Below, piece by piece: positions 49,884 to 58,613 of a DNA stretch of 64,000 nucleotides. The translations under genes and the position numbers were made by a program. Source of the DNA: Intrasporangium flavum (GTDB lineage: Bacteria > Actinomycetota > Actinomycetes > Actinomycetales > Dermatophilaceae). Positions within the stretch are counted from its first letter, which is position 1. Each line of letters begins with the position of its first letter. The notes beneath the pieces were generated by a model. The model was not told the origin of the DNA. It made no database searches and was given only the letters and a program-made list of their open reading frames with translations. Location of the stretch: contig NZ_MLJO01000026.1 of the NCBI RefSeq assembly GCF_001956915.1, positions 122,680 to 186,679 of the forward strand. Reading direction: 5' to 3'.

Positions 49884-50677
49884 CCACCCACGCCGCCGCC
49901 CCCGCCGCGCCCCACACGCTGGGCGACACGTTCAGCGACACCGCCGTGCTCACCAAGCGGTCGCTGCGCCACGTGCTGCGCAGCCCCGACACCATCATCA
50001 CGACCGCGATCACCCCGATCGCGATGCTCCTGCTCTTCGTCTACGTCTTCGGCGGGGCCATCGACGTCGGCGGCGCGAGCTACGTGAACTACCTGCTGCC
50101 GGGCATCCTGCTCATCACCGTCGCGTCGGGGATCGCCTACACGGCCTTCCGCCTCTTCACCGACGTCTCCACCGGCATCGTCGAGCGGTTCCAGTCGATG
50201 CCGATCGCCCGGTCGGCGCTGCTCTGGGGGCACGTGCTCACCTCGGTCGTCGCCAACCTCGTGTCGCTCGCCCTCGTCATGGCGGTCGCCTTCCTCATGG
50301 GGTTCCGCACCGGTGCGGGTCTCGGCGCCTGGCTGCTCGTCATCGGCATCCTCGTGCTGTTCACGCTGGCGCTGACGTGGCTGGCCGTCATCCCCGGCCT
50401 CACCGCGAAGTCGGTCGACGGCGTCAGCGGGTTCTCCTACCCTCTGATCTTCCTGCCCTTCGTCAGCTCGGCGTTCGTGCCGACCGAGGGGATGCCGGGC
50501 CCGGTGCAGTGGTTCGCCGAGCACCAGCCGGTCACCTCGATCGTCGACACCATCCGCAACCTGTTCGCGGGCCAGCCCGTCGGCAGCACCGGCTGGGTCG
50601 CTGTCGGGTGGTGCGTCGGCCTCCTCGTCGTGGCCTACGCCCTCGCGATGCGCACCTACCGGCGCAAGGTCGGCTGA
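49880..50677 (+). CDS. ABC-2 exporter permease (DrrB-like)
   Basis: This 265-residue permease has six membrane helices of the ABC-2 type and an N-terminal cytoplasmic stretch with SLRHVLRSPDTIITTAITPIA. It is the partner of the ATPase gene, overlapping it by 4 nt. The late motif GMPGPVQWFAEHQPVTSIVD is characteristic of the DrrB group. It is likely a drug or lipid exporter; the substrate is not predictable. Confidence 0.93.
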   Translation: MTTHAAAPAAPHTLGDTFSDTAVLTKRSLRHVLRSPDTIITTAITPIAMLLLFVYVFGGAIDVGGASYVNYLLPGILLITVASGIAYTAFRLFTDVSTGIVERFQSMPIARSALLWGHVLTSVVANLVSLALVMAVAFLMGFRTGAGLGAWLLVIGILVLFTLALTWLAVIPGLTAKSVDGVSGFSYPLIFLPFVSSAFVPTEGMPGPVQWFAEHQPVTSIVDTIRNLFAGQPVGSTGWVAVGWCVGLLVVAYALAMRTYRRKVG

Positions 50678-50733
50678 CCCGGCACCGCGCGTCCGAACCC
50701 GCCACCCACCACCCGACCGGGAAGAATGAGCAC

Positions 50734-51516
50734 ATGCTGACGATCAGCCAGCTGGCCGCGTACGCCGGGGTCACCGTGCGCACGGTCCGGCACTACCACG
50801 CCAAGGGGCTGCTGCCCGAGCCCGAGCGCGACCACTCCGGCTACCGGCGCTACGACGCCGCGGCCGTGGTCGAGCTGGTCCGGATCCGCACGCTCGCCGA
50901 CGCCGGGGTGCCGCTCTCGCGGGTCAGCCAGCTGCTCGACGCGGACGCGGTCGAGTTCGCGGCGGCGGTCGAGCAGATCGACCGCCGCCTCCGGGCCGAG
51001 ATCCGCGAGCGGCAGCGGCACCGCGAGCGGATCGCCCAGCTCGCCGCCGGGGAGAGCCTGGCGCTGCCCCCGCCGGCGGTCGCCTACGTCGAGCGGATGC
51101 GTGAGCTCGGGTTCCCCGAACGGCTCATCGAGGTCGAGCGTGACAGCTGGATCCTCATCGCCGCGCAGGTGCCCGACCAGGTGTCGGCGCTCATGGAGAT
51201 CAAGCACACCCAGCTGGAGCACCCCGTGCTCCGACGCCTCTACCTCGACATCGGCGACCTCGTCGACGCCGGCCCCGACGACCCGCGGCTGCCGGCGCTC
51301 GCCGACCGCGTGGCGGCCTTCATCGAGGCCGCGTCCGCGGAGGCCGTCGAGGCCGGTCGCGCCGAGGAGGACTACTCCATCAGCCCCGACCTCATCGAGC
51401 TGCTCGACACGACGTTCCTCGAGTCCTTCGCGTGCGCCGGCCGCCTGCTCGAGCTGCTCGAGGAGCGCGGCTGGACCGGCTGGACCGACATCCGGCGCAA
51501 GGAGCCCGTGCACTGA
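50734..51516 (+). CDS. MerR-family activator, autoregulatory
   Basis: This 260-residue regulator has the MerR N-terminus LTISQLAAYAGVTVRTVRHYHAKGLLPEP and HSGYRRYDAAAVVELVRIR, a coiled-coil dimer region (about 75-110) and a C-terminal ligand domain ending DDLIELLDTTFLESF-like. It lies third in the exporter operon, so it probably senses the exporter substrate and activates the MerR-type promoter at 48994-49017. ATG 50734 is used. Confidence 0.93.
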   Translation: MLTISQLAAYAGVTVRTVRHYHAKGLLPEPERDHSGYRRYDAAAVVELVRIRTLADAGVPLSRVSQLLDADAVEFAAAVEQIDRRLRAEIRERQRHRERIAQLAAGESLALPPPAVAYVERMRELGFPERLIEVERDSWILIAAQVPDQVSALMEIKHTQLEHPVLRRLYLDIGDLVDAGPDDPRLPALADRVAAFIEAASAEAVEAGRAEEDYSISPDLIELLDTTFLESFACAGRLLELLEERGWTGWTDIRRKEPVH

Positions 51517-51548
51517 CCACGTCACCGACGCGTGGGCGGCCTTGTCGC

Positions 51549-53012
51549 TCAGGCGAGGTCGAGGACGTCCGGATAGCCGGTCCACTGCTCGAGGGAGGCC
51601 CGCTCGGGGTAGTCGACGACGCGGGGCTCGACGTCGAACACCCGGGTCGCACCCGCGTCGAAGGTGGGCCATCCGGGGTCGCCGGTCGTCGCGAACGCGA
51701 CCCACGCGCGGCGCAGCTGCGCCGACAGCGACTCGGCCTCGGGTCCGGGTTCGCCGATGAGCATCGCCGGCTGCCCCGCCGTGAGGGTGCCGAAGACGAG
51801 CGGCACGTCGAGGCCGTGGCAGGCGCCGAGGACGCCGCCCATGCCCGGTGCGGGCCACGTCAGCTCGTACACGTGGGCGGCGCCGGCGGCGGACAGCTGG
51901 GCCCGTGCGAGCAGCATCGAGGGCATCCGGAAGAGCCAGTCGGACCGGACCACCTCGTAGAGCCGCTCGGGGTCGGGGAAGCGGTCGCGGTAGGCCTGCG
52001 GGTCGGGTGCGAAGGCCTCCGCGGTCTCGGCGGCCTGTTCGGGTGTGACCTGTCCGAGCACGCCGGTGAGCAGGGACAGCAGCCGCTGCTCGTCGCGGGT
52101 GTGGCCGACCAGCAAGGGGACTCGCCCGGTCAGGCCCTCCCACGGCGTCGCCGGCAGGACGTCGCCGTCGACGACCGGCGCGATCGGCACCCGCGCGTGG
52201 GCGGCCCGGCCCCAGCGGTCGACGTGGCGGCCAACCTGCTCCAGCACGGCGTCCACGGCGACCGGCAGCAGGTCGGGGTCGACGGTCGGCAGGTCGGCGG
52301 GCGCGACGCCGAGCTCGTCGGCGCACACCCGCGTGACGTCGGCCGCGAGCGCCGGGGTGAAGAACGTGCCGGGCACGCTCTGGGCGATGGCGCGCCGGAA
52401 GAGCCCCTGCGCCCGCGGCATCGCGAGGAGCGCTGCGACAGAGCCACCCCCGGCGGACTGTCCGAAGAGCGTGACCCGGGCCGGGTCGCCACCGAAGGCG
52501 CCGGCGACCTCGCGCACCCACTCGAGCGCCGCCACCTGGTCGAGCAGCCCCCGGTTGGCCGGGGTGCCCTCGACGAGGCCGAACCCCTCGAGCCCGACGC
52601 GGTAGTTGAAGGTCACGACGACGACGCCGTGGCGGGCGAGCACGGAGCCGTCGAACTCGGGCAGGCCGGACGTGCCGAAGACGTAGGCGCCGCCCTGGAT
52701 CCACACCATGACCGGGAGCCGGCCGGCGAGGTCGGGCGACCAGACGTTGGCGGTCAGCCATCCCGGGTCGGTGGACGCGGCGTCACCGCCCGGGCCCGGG
52801 TGCGGACCCGCACCCGCCGGCGCGGCGAGGCCGGACTGCGGTGGCGCGGGCCCGAAGGCCGACGCGTCGCGGACGCCGGTCCAGCCCCGCACCGGCCGAG
52901 GCTCGCCGAACCGCACGGGCAGGCTCGCGAAGGGGATGCCGCGGAACACCGCGACGCCCGCCTCGTGCCGGCCGCGCACGACGCCGCCCGGCACCTCGAC
53001 CTCGACGCCCAC
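51549..53012 (-). CDS. Type-B carboxylesterase
   Basis: This 487-residue esterase shows FRGIPFASLPVRF, VMVWIQGGAYVFG, the nucleophile FGQSAGGGSVAAL and the His in ACHGLDVPLVFGTL. Length and motif order match carboxylesterase/lipase family proteins acting in the cytoplasm (no signal peptide). GTG 53012 is the likely start, 6 nt after CATCAT; extension upstream is Arg-rich. The gene follows the MFS transporter. Confidence 0.9.
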   Translation of the reverse strand: MGVEVEVPGGVVRGRHEAGVAVFRGIPFASLPVRFGEPRPVRGWTGVRDASAFGPAPPQSGLAAPAGAGPHPGPGGDAASTDPGWLTANVWSPDLAGRLPVMVWIQGGAYVFGTSGLPEFDGSVLARHGVVVVTFNYRVGLEGFGLVEGTPANRGLLDQVAALEWVREVAGAFGGDPARVTLFGQSAGGGSVAALLAMPRAQGLFRRAIAQSVPGTFFTPALAADVTRVCADELGVAPADLPTVDPDLLPVAVDAVLEQVGRHVDRWGRAAHARVPIAPVVDGDVLPATPWEGLTGRVPLLVGHTRDEQRLLSLLTGVLGQVTPEQAAETAEAFAPDPQAYRDRFPDPERLYEVVRSDWLFRMPSMLLARAQLSAAGAAHVYELTWPAPGMGGVLGACHGLDVPLVFGTLTAGQPAMLIGEPGPEAESLSAQLRRAWVAFATTGDPGWPTFDAGATRVFDVEPRVVDYPERASLEQWTGYPDVLDLA

Positions 53013-53088
53013 CCCACGATGATGGCGGGCGCCGCAGGGGTGGGACGAGCCCTTTTCCCGAGCCGCCCGACGCCCACCGGGCAGGACC

Positions 53089-54432
53089 TCAGCCGACGGC
53101 AGCCGGCGCCGCACCGCCGACGGGTGCCGCGTCGGCGGGTCGGACCGCGGGGGCCGGCCGGGTGTCGAAGCCGCGGAACGAGCGGAACAGCAGCGGGCTG
53201 AGCGACGCCGCGAGGTAGGCGCCGCCGACGACCCACAGCGCGGCCTCGAGGCCGAGCCCGCTCGCGAGCAGCCCGCCGAGCACGCCGCCCAGAGGCATGA
53301 GCGACCAGCACAGGGCCGAGTTGAGCGAGGACACCCGGCCGGTCAGGTGCGGCGGGATCCGCTCGAAGACGACGGCGCCGAGGATCGGATTGAGGAACCC
53401 CGAGGCGAACCCGGACGCGGCGAACACGAGCAGGCAGACCCACAGCGGCGCGCCGAGCGCGAGGACGACGAAGCGCGGCAGCCCGGCGACGAGGAACCCG
53501 ACGAGGTAGGTGCGGTAGCGCGGCAGCCGTGCGGCGTACCGGGCGGCCAGCAGCGCGCTGAGGACCGAGGCCGCCGACATGCCCGCGAGGAGCGTGCCGA
53601 TGCCGACGGCCCCCGAACCGCTCTGCTGCCCCCACGCCGGCATGAGCACCGAGGTCCACGCGATGTCGAGCAGGTTGGTCGTGGCGACCATGGCGCTGAG
53701 CGCGACGAGCACCGGGTCGCGGCGCAGGAACTGCCAGCCCTCGCGCAGCTGCCGCACGTACGTCGCCGCCCGCCCGCTCGAGGCGCCCGCCGACGACGGG
53801 TCGTAGGCCGACACCCCGGAGGCCGACGGCCCCTCGGCGGCTGCCGACGCGTCGACCGTCGGCCGCAGGGCACCGGTCGTCGCGAGGACGACGGCCGCGC
53901 AGACCGCGAACGACGCGGCGTCGACGAAGAGCGCACCGACGGCGCCGAGGACGCCGACGAGCACCCCGGCGAGGGCGGCCCCGGCCATCGAGGCCGTCCG
54001 CTCGATCGCGCCGTGCAGCCCGGTGACCCGCTCGAGCGGGACGGCGGCGACCGACGCGACGCCCGGGACCATGGCGCTCTTGGCGCCGTCGCCCGGCCCG
54101 CGCAGGGCGCCTGCCAGCCCGACGAGCACGAGCAGGAGCGGCAGGTCGAGGCGGCCCGCCAGGTGCAGCGTCGGGATCGCCGCGACGGTCAGGGCCGAGC
54201 CGGCGTCGCACCAGACGGCGATGCGCCGCGCGCCGAGCCGGTCGACGAACGGGCCACCGAGGACCTTGAAGAGCACGAGCGGCGCCAGCTCGACCGCCGC
54301 GACGAGGCCGGTCTGGGTCAGCGAGCCCGTGGTCGTGAGCACGAACCACGGCAGGGCGATCATCGAGATCCGGGTGCCGACGAGCGAGATCGCCTCGGCG
54401 GTGAGCAGCCCATAGAGCGGCGTGCGGGTCAT
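53089..54432 (-). CDS. MFS transporter
   Basis: This 447-residue protein has about 12 membrane helices with the loop motif VDRLGARRIAVWCDAG between helices 2 and 3 and a central Ser/Ala-rich loop. It resembles drug/enterobactin-type exporters (EntS-like). ATG 54432 overlaps the stop of the ArsR gene by ATGA, so transporter and repressor are co-translated. A substrate cannot be predicted. Confidence 0.92.
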   Translation of the reverse strand: MTRTPLYGLLTAEAISLVGTRISMIALPWFVLTTTGSLTQTGLVAAVELAPLVLFKVLGGPFVDRLGARRIAVWCDAGSALTVAAIPTLHLAGRLDLPLLLVLVGLAGALRGPGDGAKSAMVPGVASVAAVPLERVTGLHGAIERTASMAGAALAGVLVGVLGAVGALFVDAASFAVCAAVVLATTGALRPTVDASAAAEGPSASGVSAYDPSSAGASSGRAATYVRQLREGWQFLRRDPVLVALSAMVATTNLLDIAWTSVLMPAWGQQSGSGAVGIGTLLAGMSAASVLSALLAARYAARLPRYRTYLVGFLVAGLPRFVVLALGAPLWVCLLVFAASGFASGFLNPILGAVVFERIPPHLTGRVSSLNSALCWSLMPLGGVLGGLLASGLGLEAALWVVGGAYLAASLSPLLFRSFRGFDTRPAPAVRPADAAPVGGAAPAAVG

Positions 54433-55022
54433 CGCGCGTCTCCTCTCAGGAGGTCGTCCCCGGCGTCGGGGTTGAGGTAGGCGTTCACGTTGACCGTCCA
54501 GGGCAGGGCGTCGGGGGTGTCCGGAGCGTCCTCGGCGAACTCCGTCAGCAGCCCGACCATCGCCTCGCGCAGCTCCGCGGCGCGGGCCGGGGTGAGGCGC
54601 AGGACCCAGTCGCTGAAGGTGGCCGCCTCCCGCCATGCCTGCGGCAGCCGTCGCTGCTGGGCGACCGCCCGCCCGAGCAGCTCGGTGTGCGTCGTCGCGA
54701 CGGCCTGCAGGTAGGCGTCGCGGGCGTCGAGGTCGGCGGGCTCGACGCCGGCCTCGTCGCGCGGCGTGCGCGTCGAGGCGTGCACCGCGCGCCACCACCG
54801 CTCGCGGCCGTTGCCGCGCTCGGCGTCCTCCTCGATGAAGCCGTGCCGAGCCAGCTGGCGCAGGTGGTAGGACGTCGCGCCGGTGTTGAGGTCGAGGCGG
54901 CGGCCGAGGCCGGACGCGGTGTCGGGGCCGTCGACGCGCAGCATGCCGAGCATCCGGAGGCGGACGGGGTGCGCGAGCGCGCGCAGGGCCTCGGGGCCCG
55001 GGGTCACGAACGGTTCGCTCAT
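54429..55022 (-). CDS. ArsR-type HTH regulator
   Basis: This 197-residue regulator has a winged HTH of ArsR type (LRALAHPVRLRMLGMLRVDGP...TGATSYHLRQLARHGFIEE) and a longer C-terminal helical part. It is coupled with the MFS transporter it probably controls. The gene start at 55022 is 6 nt behind a TAGACT -10 box and has no ribosome-binding site, so it is leaderless; its operator covers the promoter. Confidence 0.92.
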   Translation of the reverse strand: MSEPFVTPGPEALRALAHPVRLRMLGMLRVDGPDTASGLGRRLDLNTGATSYHLRQLARHGFIEEDAERGNGRERWWRAVHASTRTPRDEAGVEPADLDARDAYLQAVATTHTELLGRAVAQQRRLPQAWREAATFSDWVLRLTPARAAELREAMVGLLTEFAEDAPDTPDALPWTVNVNAYLNPDAGDDLLRGDAR

Positions 55023-55028
55023 GGGGCA

Positions 55029-55034
55029 AGTCTA
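55029..55034 (-). promoter_or_regulatory. -10 box of the ArsR-MFS operon
   Basis: TAGACT is 6 nt before the ATG, with TTGCAA as -35 16 nt upstream within the operator palindrome. Confidence 0.6.
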
Positions 55035-55038
55035 GAAC

Positions 55039-55070
55039 GCAAAGATCTATTTGCAAAGACTTCTTTGCAA
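55039..55070. promoter_or_regulatory. ArsR operator with three GCAAAGA half-sites
   Basis: TTGCAAAGA-CT-TCTTTGCAA (55051-55070) is a perfect 9-2-9 palindrome; a third half-site GCAAAGA (from 55039) lies next to it. It overlaps the -35 and spacer, consistent with repression by the ArsR protein. Confidence 0.78.
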
Positions 55071-55178
55071 TCTGTTCGCCGGGGTTGTCCGGGCTTGTCC
55101 CGCCAATGTCCGTCGACGTCGGAAGCAGGCCCGGCGCGTCGCGGTCGGGGCCCGAGGACCGCTCGTACCGTCGAGGAG

Positions 55179-55937
55179 ATGGACCGCCGCACGTTCCTCG
55201 CCTCCCTCGCCGCCGCCGTCGCCGCGGGGCTCGCGGGCTGCGGCGCCGAGCCGGCACCGGACGCGCGCCCGTCCCCGACGGTGGCCCGGTTCACCGCGCC
55301 GACCGGGCTGCGGAAGGTCCCACTGCCGCACGGGACCCTCTTCGAGCTGCCCGGCAAGGAGCGCACCGTCGCGCTGACGGTCGACGACGGCACCAGCTCG
55401 GCCGTCATCGAGGGGTACGCGACGCTGGCCCGCGACACCGGCCTGCGCCTCACCTTCTTCTGCAACGGCGTCAACGCCGGCTGGACCACCCACGCCGACC
55501 TGCTGCGTCCGCTCCACGACGACAACCAGATCTTCCTCGCCAACCACACGTGGTCGCACCCCAACCTGCTCCACCTGTCCGCGACGCGCGTGGCCCGCCA
55601 GGTCCGGCGCAACGAGGCGTTCCTGCAGAACACGTACGGCACGCTCGGGCGCCCCTTCATGCGTCCGCCCTACGGCGCCCACGACCGGGCCCTCGACGCC
55701 CAGCTGGCCGACCTCGGCTACCCCGTGGTGACGATGTGGCTCGGGGACCTCGGGGACTCCACGGTCGTGTCGCCGCGCACGATCGTGGCCAACGCGAAGG
55801 ACTGGCTGCTGCCGGGCCACATCGTCATCGGGCACGCCAACCACCGGTCGGTCACGAAGGTGTACGGCCAGCTCGTCGAGATCATCCGCGCCCGGCACCT
55901 GCAGCCGGTGCACCTCGGCGACGTCTTCGAGGTCTGA
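55179..55937 (+). CDS. Polysaccharide deacetylase, Tat-type lipoprotein
   Basis: This 252-residue NodB-domain enzyme has the metal motif TVDDGTSS, HTWSHPNL (H-x-x-x-H) and RPPYGAHD. The N-terminus DRRTFLASL followed by LAGC suggests a twin-arginine lipoprotein. Such enzymes remove acetyl groups from peptidoglycan or other polymers on the cell surface. ATG 55179 follows TACCGT by 7 nt and a GAGGAG Shine-Dalgarno-like run, so either mode is possible. The gene converges on dnaB. Confidence 0.93.
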   Translation: MDRRTFLASLAAAVAAGLAGCGAEPAPDARPSPTVARFTAPTGLRKVPLPHGTLFELPGKERTVALTVDDGTSSAVIEGYATLARDTGLRLTFFCNGVNAGWTTHADLLRPLHDDNQIFLANHTWSHPNLLHLSATRVARQVRRNEAFLQNTYGTLGRPFMRPPYGAHDRALDAQLADLGYPVVTMWLGDLGDSTVVSPRTIVANAKDWLLPGHIVIGHANHRSVTKVYGQLVEIIRARHLQPVHLGDVFEV

Positions 55938-55979
55938 GGCGGGGTCGACCGGCCACCGAGAACGGCGTCCGGTGGGACC

Positions 55980-57365
55980 TCAGAAGTTCGAGGCCATGTT
56001 CTGGAAGCGGCTGAAGTGGCCCTGGAAGGCGACGACGATCGTGTCGGTGGGACCGTTTCGGTGCTTGGCCACGATGAGGTCGGCCTCACCCTCACGGGGG
56101 CTGTCGCGCTCGTAGGCGGCCTCGCGGTGCAGCAGGATGACCATGTCGGCGTCCTGCTCGATGGAGCCGGACTCACGCAGGTCGCTCATCGCGGGCTTCT
56201 TGTCGGTGCGCTGCTCGGGGCCACGGTTCAGCTGGCTGATGGCGATGACCGGCACCTCGAGCTCCTTGGCGAGCAGCTTGAGCGCACGCGAGAACTCCGA
56301 GACCTCCTGCTGGCGCGACTCGACGCGCTTGCCGCTCGACATGAGCTGGAGGTAGTCGATGACGACAAGCTTGAGGTTGTGGCGCTGCTTGAGCCGGCGG
56401 CACTTGGCGCGGATCTCCATGAGCGACATGTTCGGCGAGTCGTCGATGAACAGCGGCGCGTCGGAGACGCGGCCCATCGTGGAGGCCAGACGCGTCCAGT
56501 CCTCCTCGCGCATCGTGCCCTTGCGCATGTGCTGGAGCTGGATGCCGGCCTCGGCCGAGAGCATGCGCATCGTGATCTCGGTGCGGCTCATCTCGAGGCT
56601 GAAGACGACCGAGGCCATCTTGTGCTTGATGGCGGCCGACCGGACGATGTCGAGGCCGATGGTCGACTTGCCCATGGCGGGTCGGGCCGCGATGACGATC
56701 ATCTGGCCGGGGTGCAGGCCGTTGGTCAGGGCGTCGAAGTCGGTGAAGCCGGTGGGCACGCCGGTCATCTCGCCGGACCGGCCGGAGGCGACCTCGATCT
56801 CGTCGACCGTGGCCTCGATGATGTCGCCGATGGCGTGGTAGTCCTCGCCGCCGCGCTTGTCGGCGACGGCGTAGACCTCGGCCTGCGCGGCGTTGACGAT
56901 GTCCTCGACGTCGCCGCCGCCCTGGGCGTAGCCGAGCTGGACGATGCGGGTGCCGGCCTCGACGAGGCGGCGCAGCACGGCGCGCTCGGCGACGATCTGG
57001 GCGTAGTAGCCGGCGTTGGCGGCCGTGGGGACCGACGCGATGAGCTGGTGCAGGTAGGCCTGGCCACCGACGCGGGTGAGGTCGCCGCGCTTGGTCAGCT
57101 CGTCGCTGACGGTGATGGCGTCGGCCGGCTCGCCCCGACCGTAGAGGTCGAGGATGGCGTCGTAGATGAGCTCGTGCGCCGGGCGGTAGAAGTCGGTGCC
57201 CTTGAGCTGCTCGACGCAGTCGGCGATGGCGTCCTTGGACAGGAGCATGCCGCCGAGGACCGACTGCTCGGCGCCGACGTCCTGCGGCGGGAGGCGGTCG
57301 TCGGGCGGCCCACCCTCACGCGCCGACGACGCGAACGCGCTGGTGCTCAGCTCGTCGAGCGACAC
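55980..57365 (-). CDS. dnaB: Replicative DNA helicase DnaB
   Basis: This 461-residue hexameric helicase has the N-terminal domain (PPQDVGAEQSVLGGMLLSKDAI) and the RecA-like domain with Walker A IAARPAMGKST, the LVVIDYLQLM Walker B and the ISQLNRGPEQRTDKKP loop. No intein is present. It unwinds the fork ahead of the replisome. GTG 57365 has GGGGAAGG upstream. It is not preceded by rplI, unlike many actinobacteria; instead a 420-bp spacer with DnaA-box-like sites lies upstream. Confidence 0.96.
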   Translation of the reverse strand: MSLDELSTSAFASSAREGGPPDDRLPPQDVGAEQSVLGGMLLSKDAIADCVEQLKGTDFYRPAHELIYDAILDLYGRGEPADAITVSDELTKRGDLTRVGGQAYLHQLIASVPTAANAGYYAQIVAERAVLRRLVEAGTRIVQLGYAQGGGDVEDIVNAAQAEVYAVADKRGGEDYHAIGDIIEATVDEIEVASGRSGEMTGVPTGFTDFDALTNGLHPGQMIVIAARPAMGKSTIGLDIVRSAAIKHKMASVVFSLEMSRTEITMRMLSAEAGIQLQHMRKGTMREEDWTRLASTMGRVSDAPLFIDDSPNMSLMEIRAKCRRLKQRHNLKLVVIDYLQLMSSGKRVESRQQEVSEFSRALKLLAKELEVPVIAISQLNRGPEQRTDKKPAMSDLRESGSIEQDADMVILLHREAAYERDSPREGEADLIVAKHRNGPTDTIVVAFQGHFSRFQNMASNF

Positions 57366-57557
57366 AGATTCACCTTCCCCTGACTGACGGAACTACATCG
57401 GTGCAACTCAGTAGACACCCATCCACCGACAGGTGCGACGGGACCCGGTCCGATGTCCGATCCGATGAGTCGTGCCACCCTCCCCGGGAGCACCGGCCCA
57501 CCGTAGGGCGGTCCCGGCGCGACCTTCAACCTCAGGGCCCCCACGTCGCGCAAAGCC

Positions 57558-57566
57558 TGTGGACAA
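57558..57566 (-). promoter_or_regulatory. DnaA box (TTGTCCACA)
   Basis: Exact TTGTCCACA on the minus strand, in the spacer upstream of dnaB. Confidence 0.5.
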
Positions 57567-57722
57567 CCGGTGGACGACGGATCGCGACACGCCGTCAACA
57601 ACTGTGGAGAACGTGTGTGTACAACTGTGGGGACACGATCGGGCACCTCCACGGTCAGGGGCGCTGACCTGCGACGACGTGCATCCACGGGGTGTGGAGG
57701 AGAACTTCCACCGGCCTGTGAG

Positions 57723-57731
57723 TTGTCCACA
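57723..57731 (+). promoter_or_regulatory. DnaA box (TTGTCCACA)
   Basis: Exact TTGTCCACA on the plus strand, about 165 bp from the first. Confidence 0.5.
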
Positions 57732-57776
57732 GCGGGACAAGCCCATCGGTTTTGACATTTGGGGAAAGTCCCTTTA

Positions 57777-57799
57777 CCACGCCATAGATCACGGCGTGG
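57777..57799 (-). terminator. Short hairpin at the end of the aminosugar operon
   Basis: Perfect 7-bp stem CCACGCC with a 9-nt loop overlaps the nagB stop; it may end the operon transcript. No U-tract follows. Confidence 0.35.
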
Positions 57800-58613
57800 G
57801 CGATTCGGACAAACCGGCCGCCGACGCGTCGTAGTAGTCGCGGTTGCGCAGCCGTGCCGCGGCGGCCTCGTCGAGGACGACGAACGCCTCCGCGTGCCAC
57901 TGGATCACCGAGCCCGGGCACGAGGCCGACAGCGGCCCCTCGACGGCGGCCGCGACGGCCGCCGCCTTGCCCTGGCCCGACGCGACGAGGACGAGGCGAC
58001 GCGCGTCGAGGACGGTGCCGAGGCCCTGGGTGACGCAGTGCGTCGGCACGGCGTCGACGTCGCCGCCGAAGAAGCGCGCGTTGTCGCGCCGCGTACGGTC
58101 CGAGAGCCGCTTGACCCGGGTCCGGGACGCGAGGGAGGAGCCCGGCTCGTTGAAGCCGAGGTGGCCGTTGGCGCCGATGCCGAGGATCTGCACGTCGACC
58201 CCGCCGGCGGCCGCGATCCCCCGCTCGTACTCGACGGCGGCCGACGCGAGCTCGCGCTCGGTGGTCCCGGACCCGTCGGGCACGAAGAGCCGGTCCGGCG
58301 CCAGCCGCAGCGGCCGGCACACCTCGCGCAGCAGCACCTCGCGGTAGGACTCGGGATGCCCCGCGGGCAGCCCGACGTACTCGTCGAGGGCGAAGCCGCG
58401 GGCCCGGGTCAGGTCGAGCCGGCCGGCCTCGACGGCACGCGCGAGCTCGGCGTAGAGCCCGAGCGGCGAGGACCCGGTGGCGAGCCCGAGCACCGGGTCG
58501 TGACGCTCCGCGTCGTGAGGCCCCGTGCCGGACGCGGCGGGCAGTCCGGCGAGGACGACGTCGGCCGCCCGGCGGGCGACGTCGGCGGACGTCGGCAGGA
58601 CGATGACCTCCAT
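57789..58613 (-). CDS. nagB: Glucosamine-6-phosphate deaminase
   Basis: This 274-residue enzyme converts glucosamine-6-phosphate to fructose-6-phosphate and ammonia. It shows LATGSSPLGLYAELAR, FALDEYVG (catalytic Asp), GIGANGHLGFNEPGSS (active-site His) and SNCRGSVIQWH-like SCPGSVIQWHAEAF. Its ATG is read from within the upstream gene's stop (TGATG), as last gene of the sugar operon. It feeds amino sugar into glycolysis. The C-terminal tail is not conserved. Confidence 0.94.
   Translation of the reverse strand: MEVIVLPTSADVARRAADVVLAGLPAASGTGPHDAERHDPVLGLATGSSPLGLYAELARAVEAGRLDLTRARGFALDEYVGLPAGHPESYREVLLREVCRPLRLAPDRLFVPDGSGTTERELASAAVEYERGIAAAGGVDVQILGIGANGHLGFNEPGSSLASRTRVKRLSDRTRRDNARFFGGDVDAVPTHCVTQGLGTVLDARRLVLVASGQGKAAAVAAAVEGPLSASCPGSVIQWHAEAFVVLDEAAAARLRNRDYYDASAAGLSESPTP

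Larger units (their letters stand above)
57366..57788. promoter_or_regulatory. Upstream spacer of dnaB with DnaA-box-like sites
   Basis: This 423-bp gap holds the dnaB promoter and no supported gene. It has two exact TTGTCCACA DnaA boxes (one per strand, 57558-57566 and 57723-57731), a near match at 57603-57611, and a weaker one at 57626-57634. A direct repeat ACAACTGTGG recurs. Terminator-like hairpin 57777-57799 lies at its right edge. Confidence 0.6.

Noticed and set aside
55980..57365. An intein in DnaB
   Set aside because: The protein is of normal length and motifs are contiguous.
57366..57788. A chromosomal origin (oriC)
   Set aside because: DnaA-box-like sites are too few and dnaA, dnaN and rpmH are absent; a dnaB promoter region is simpler.
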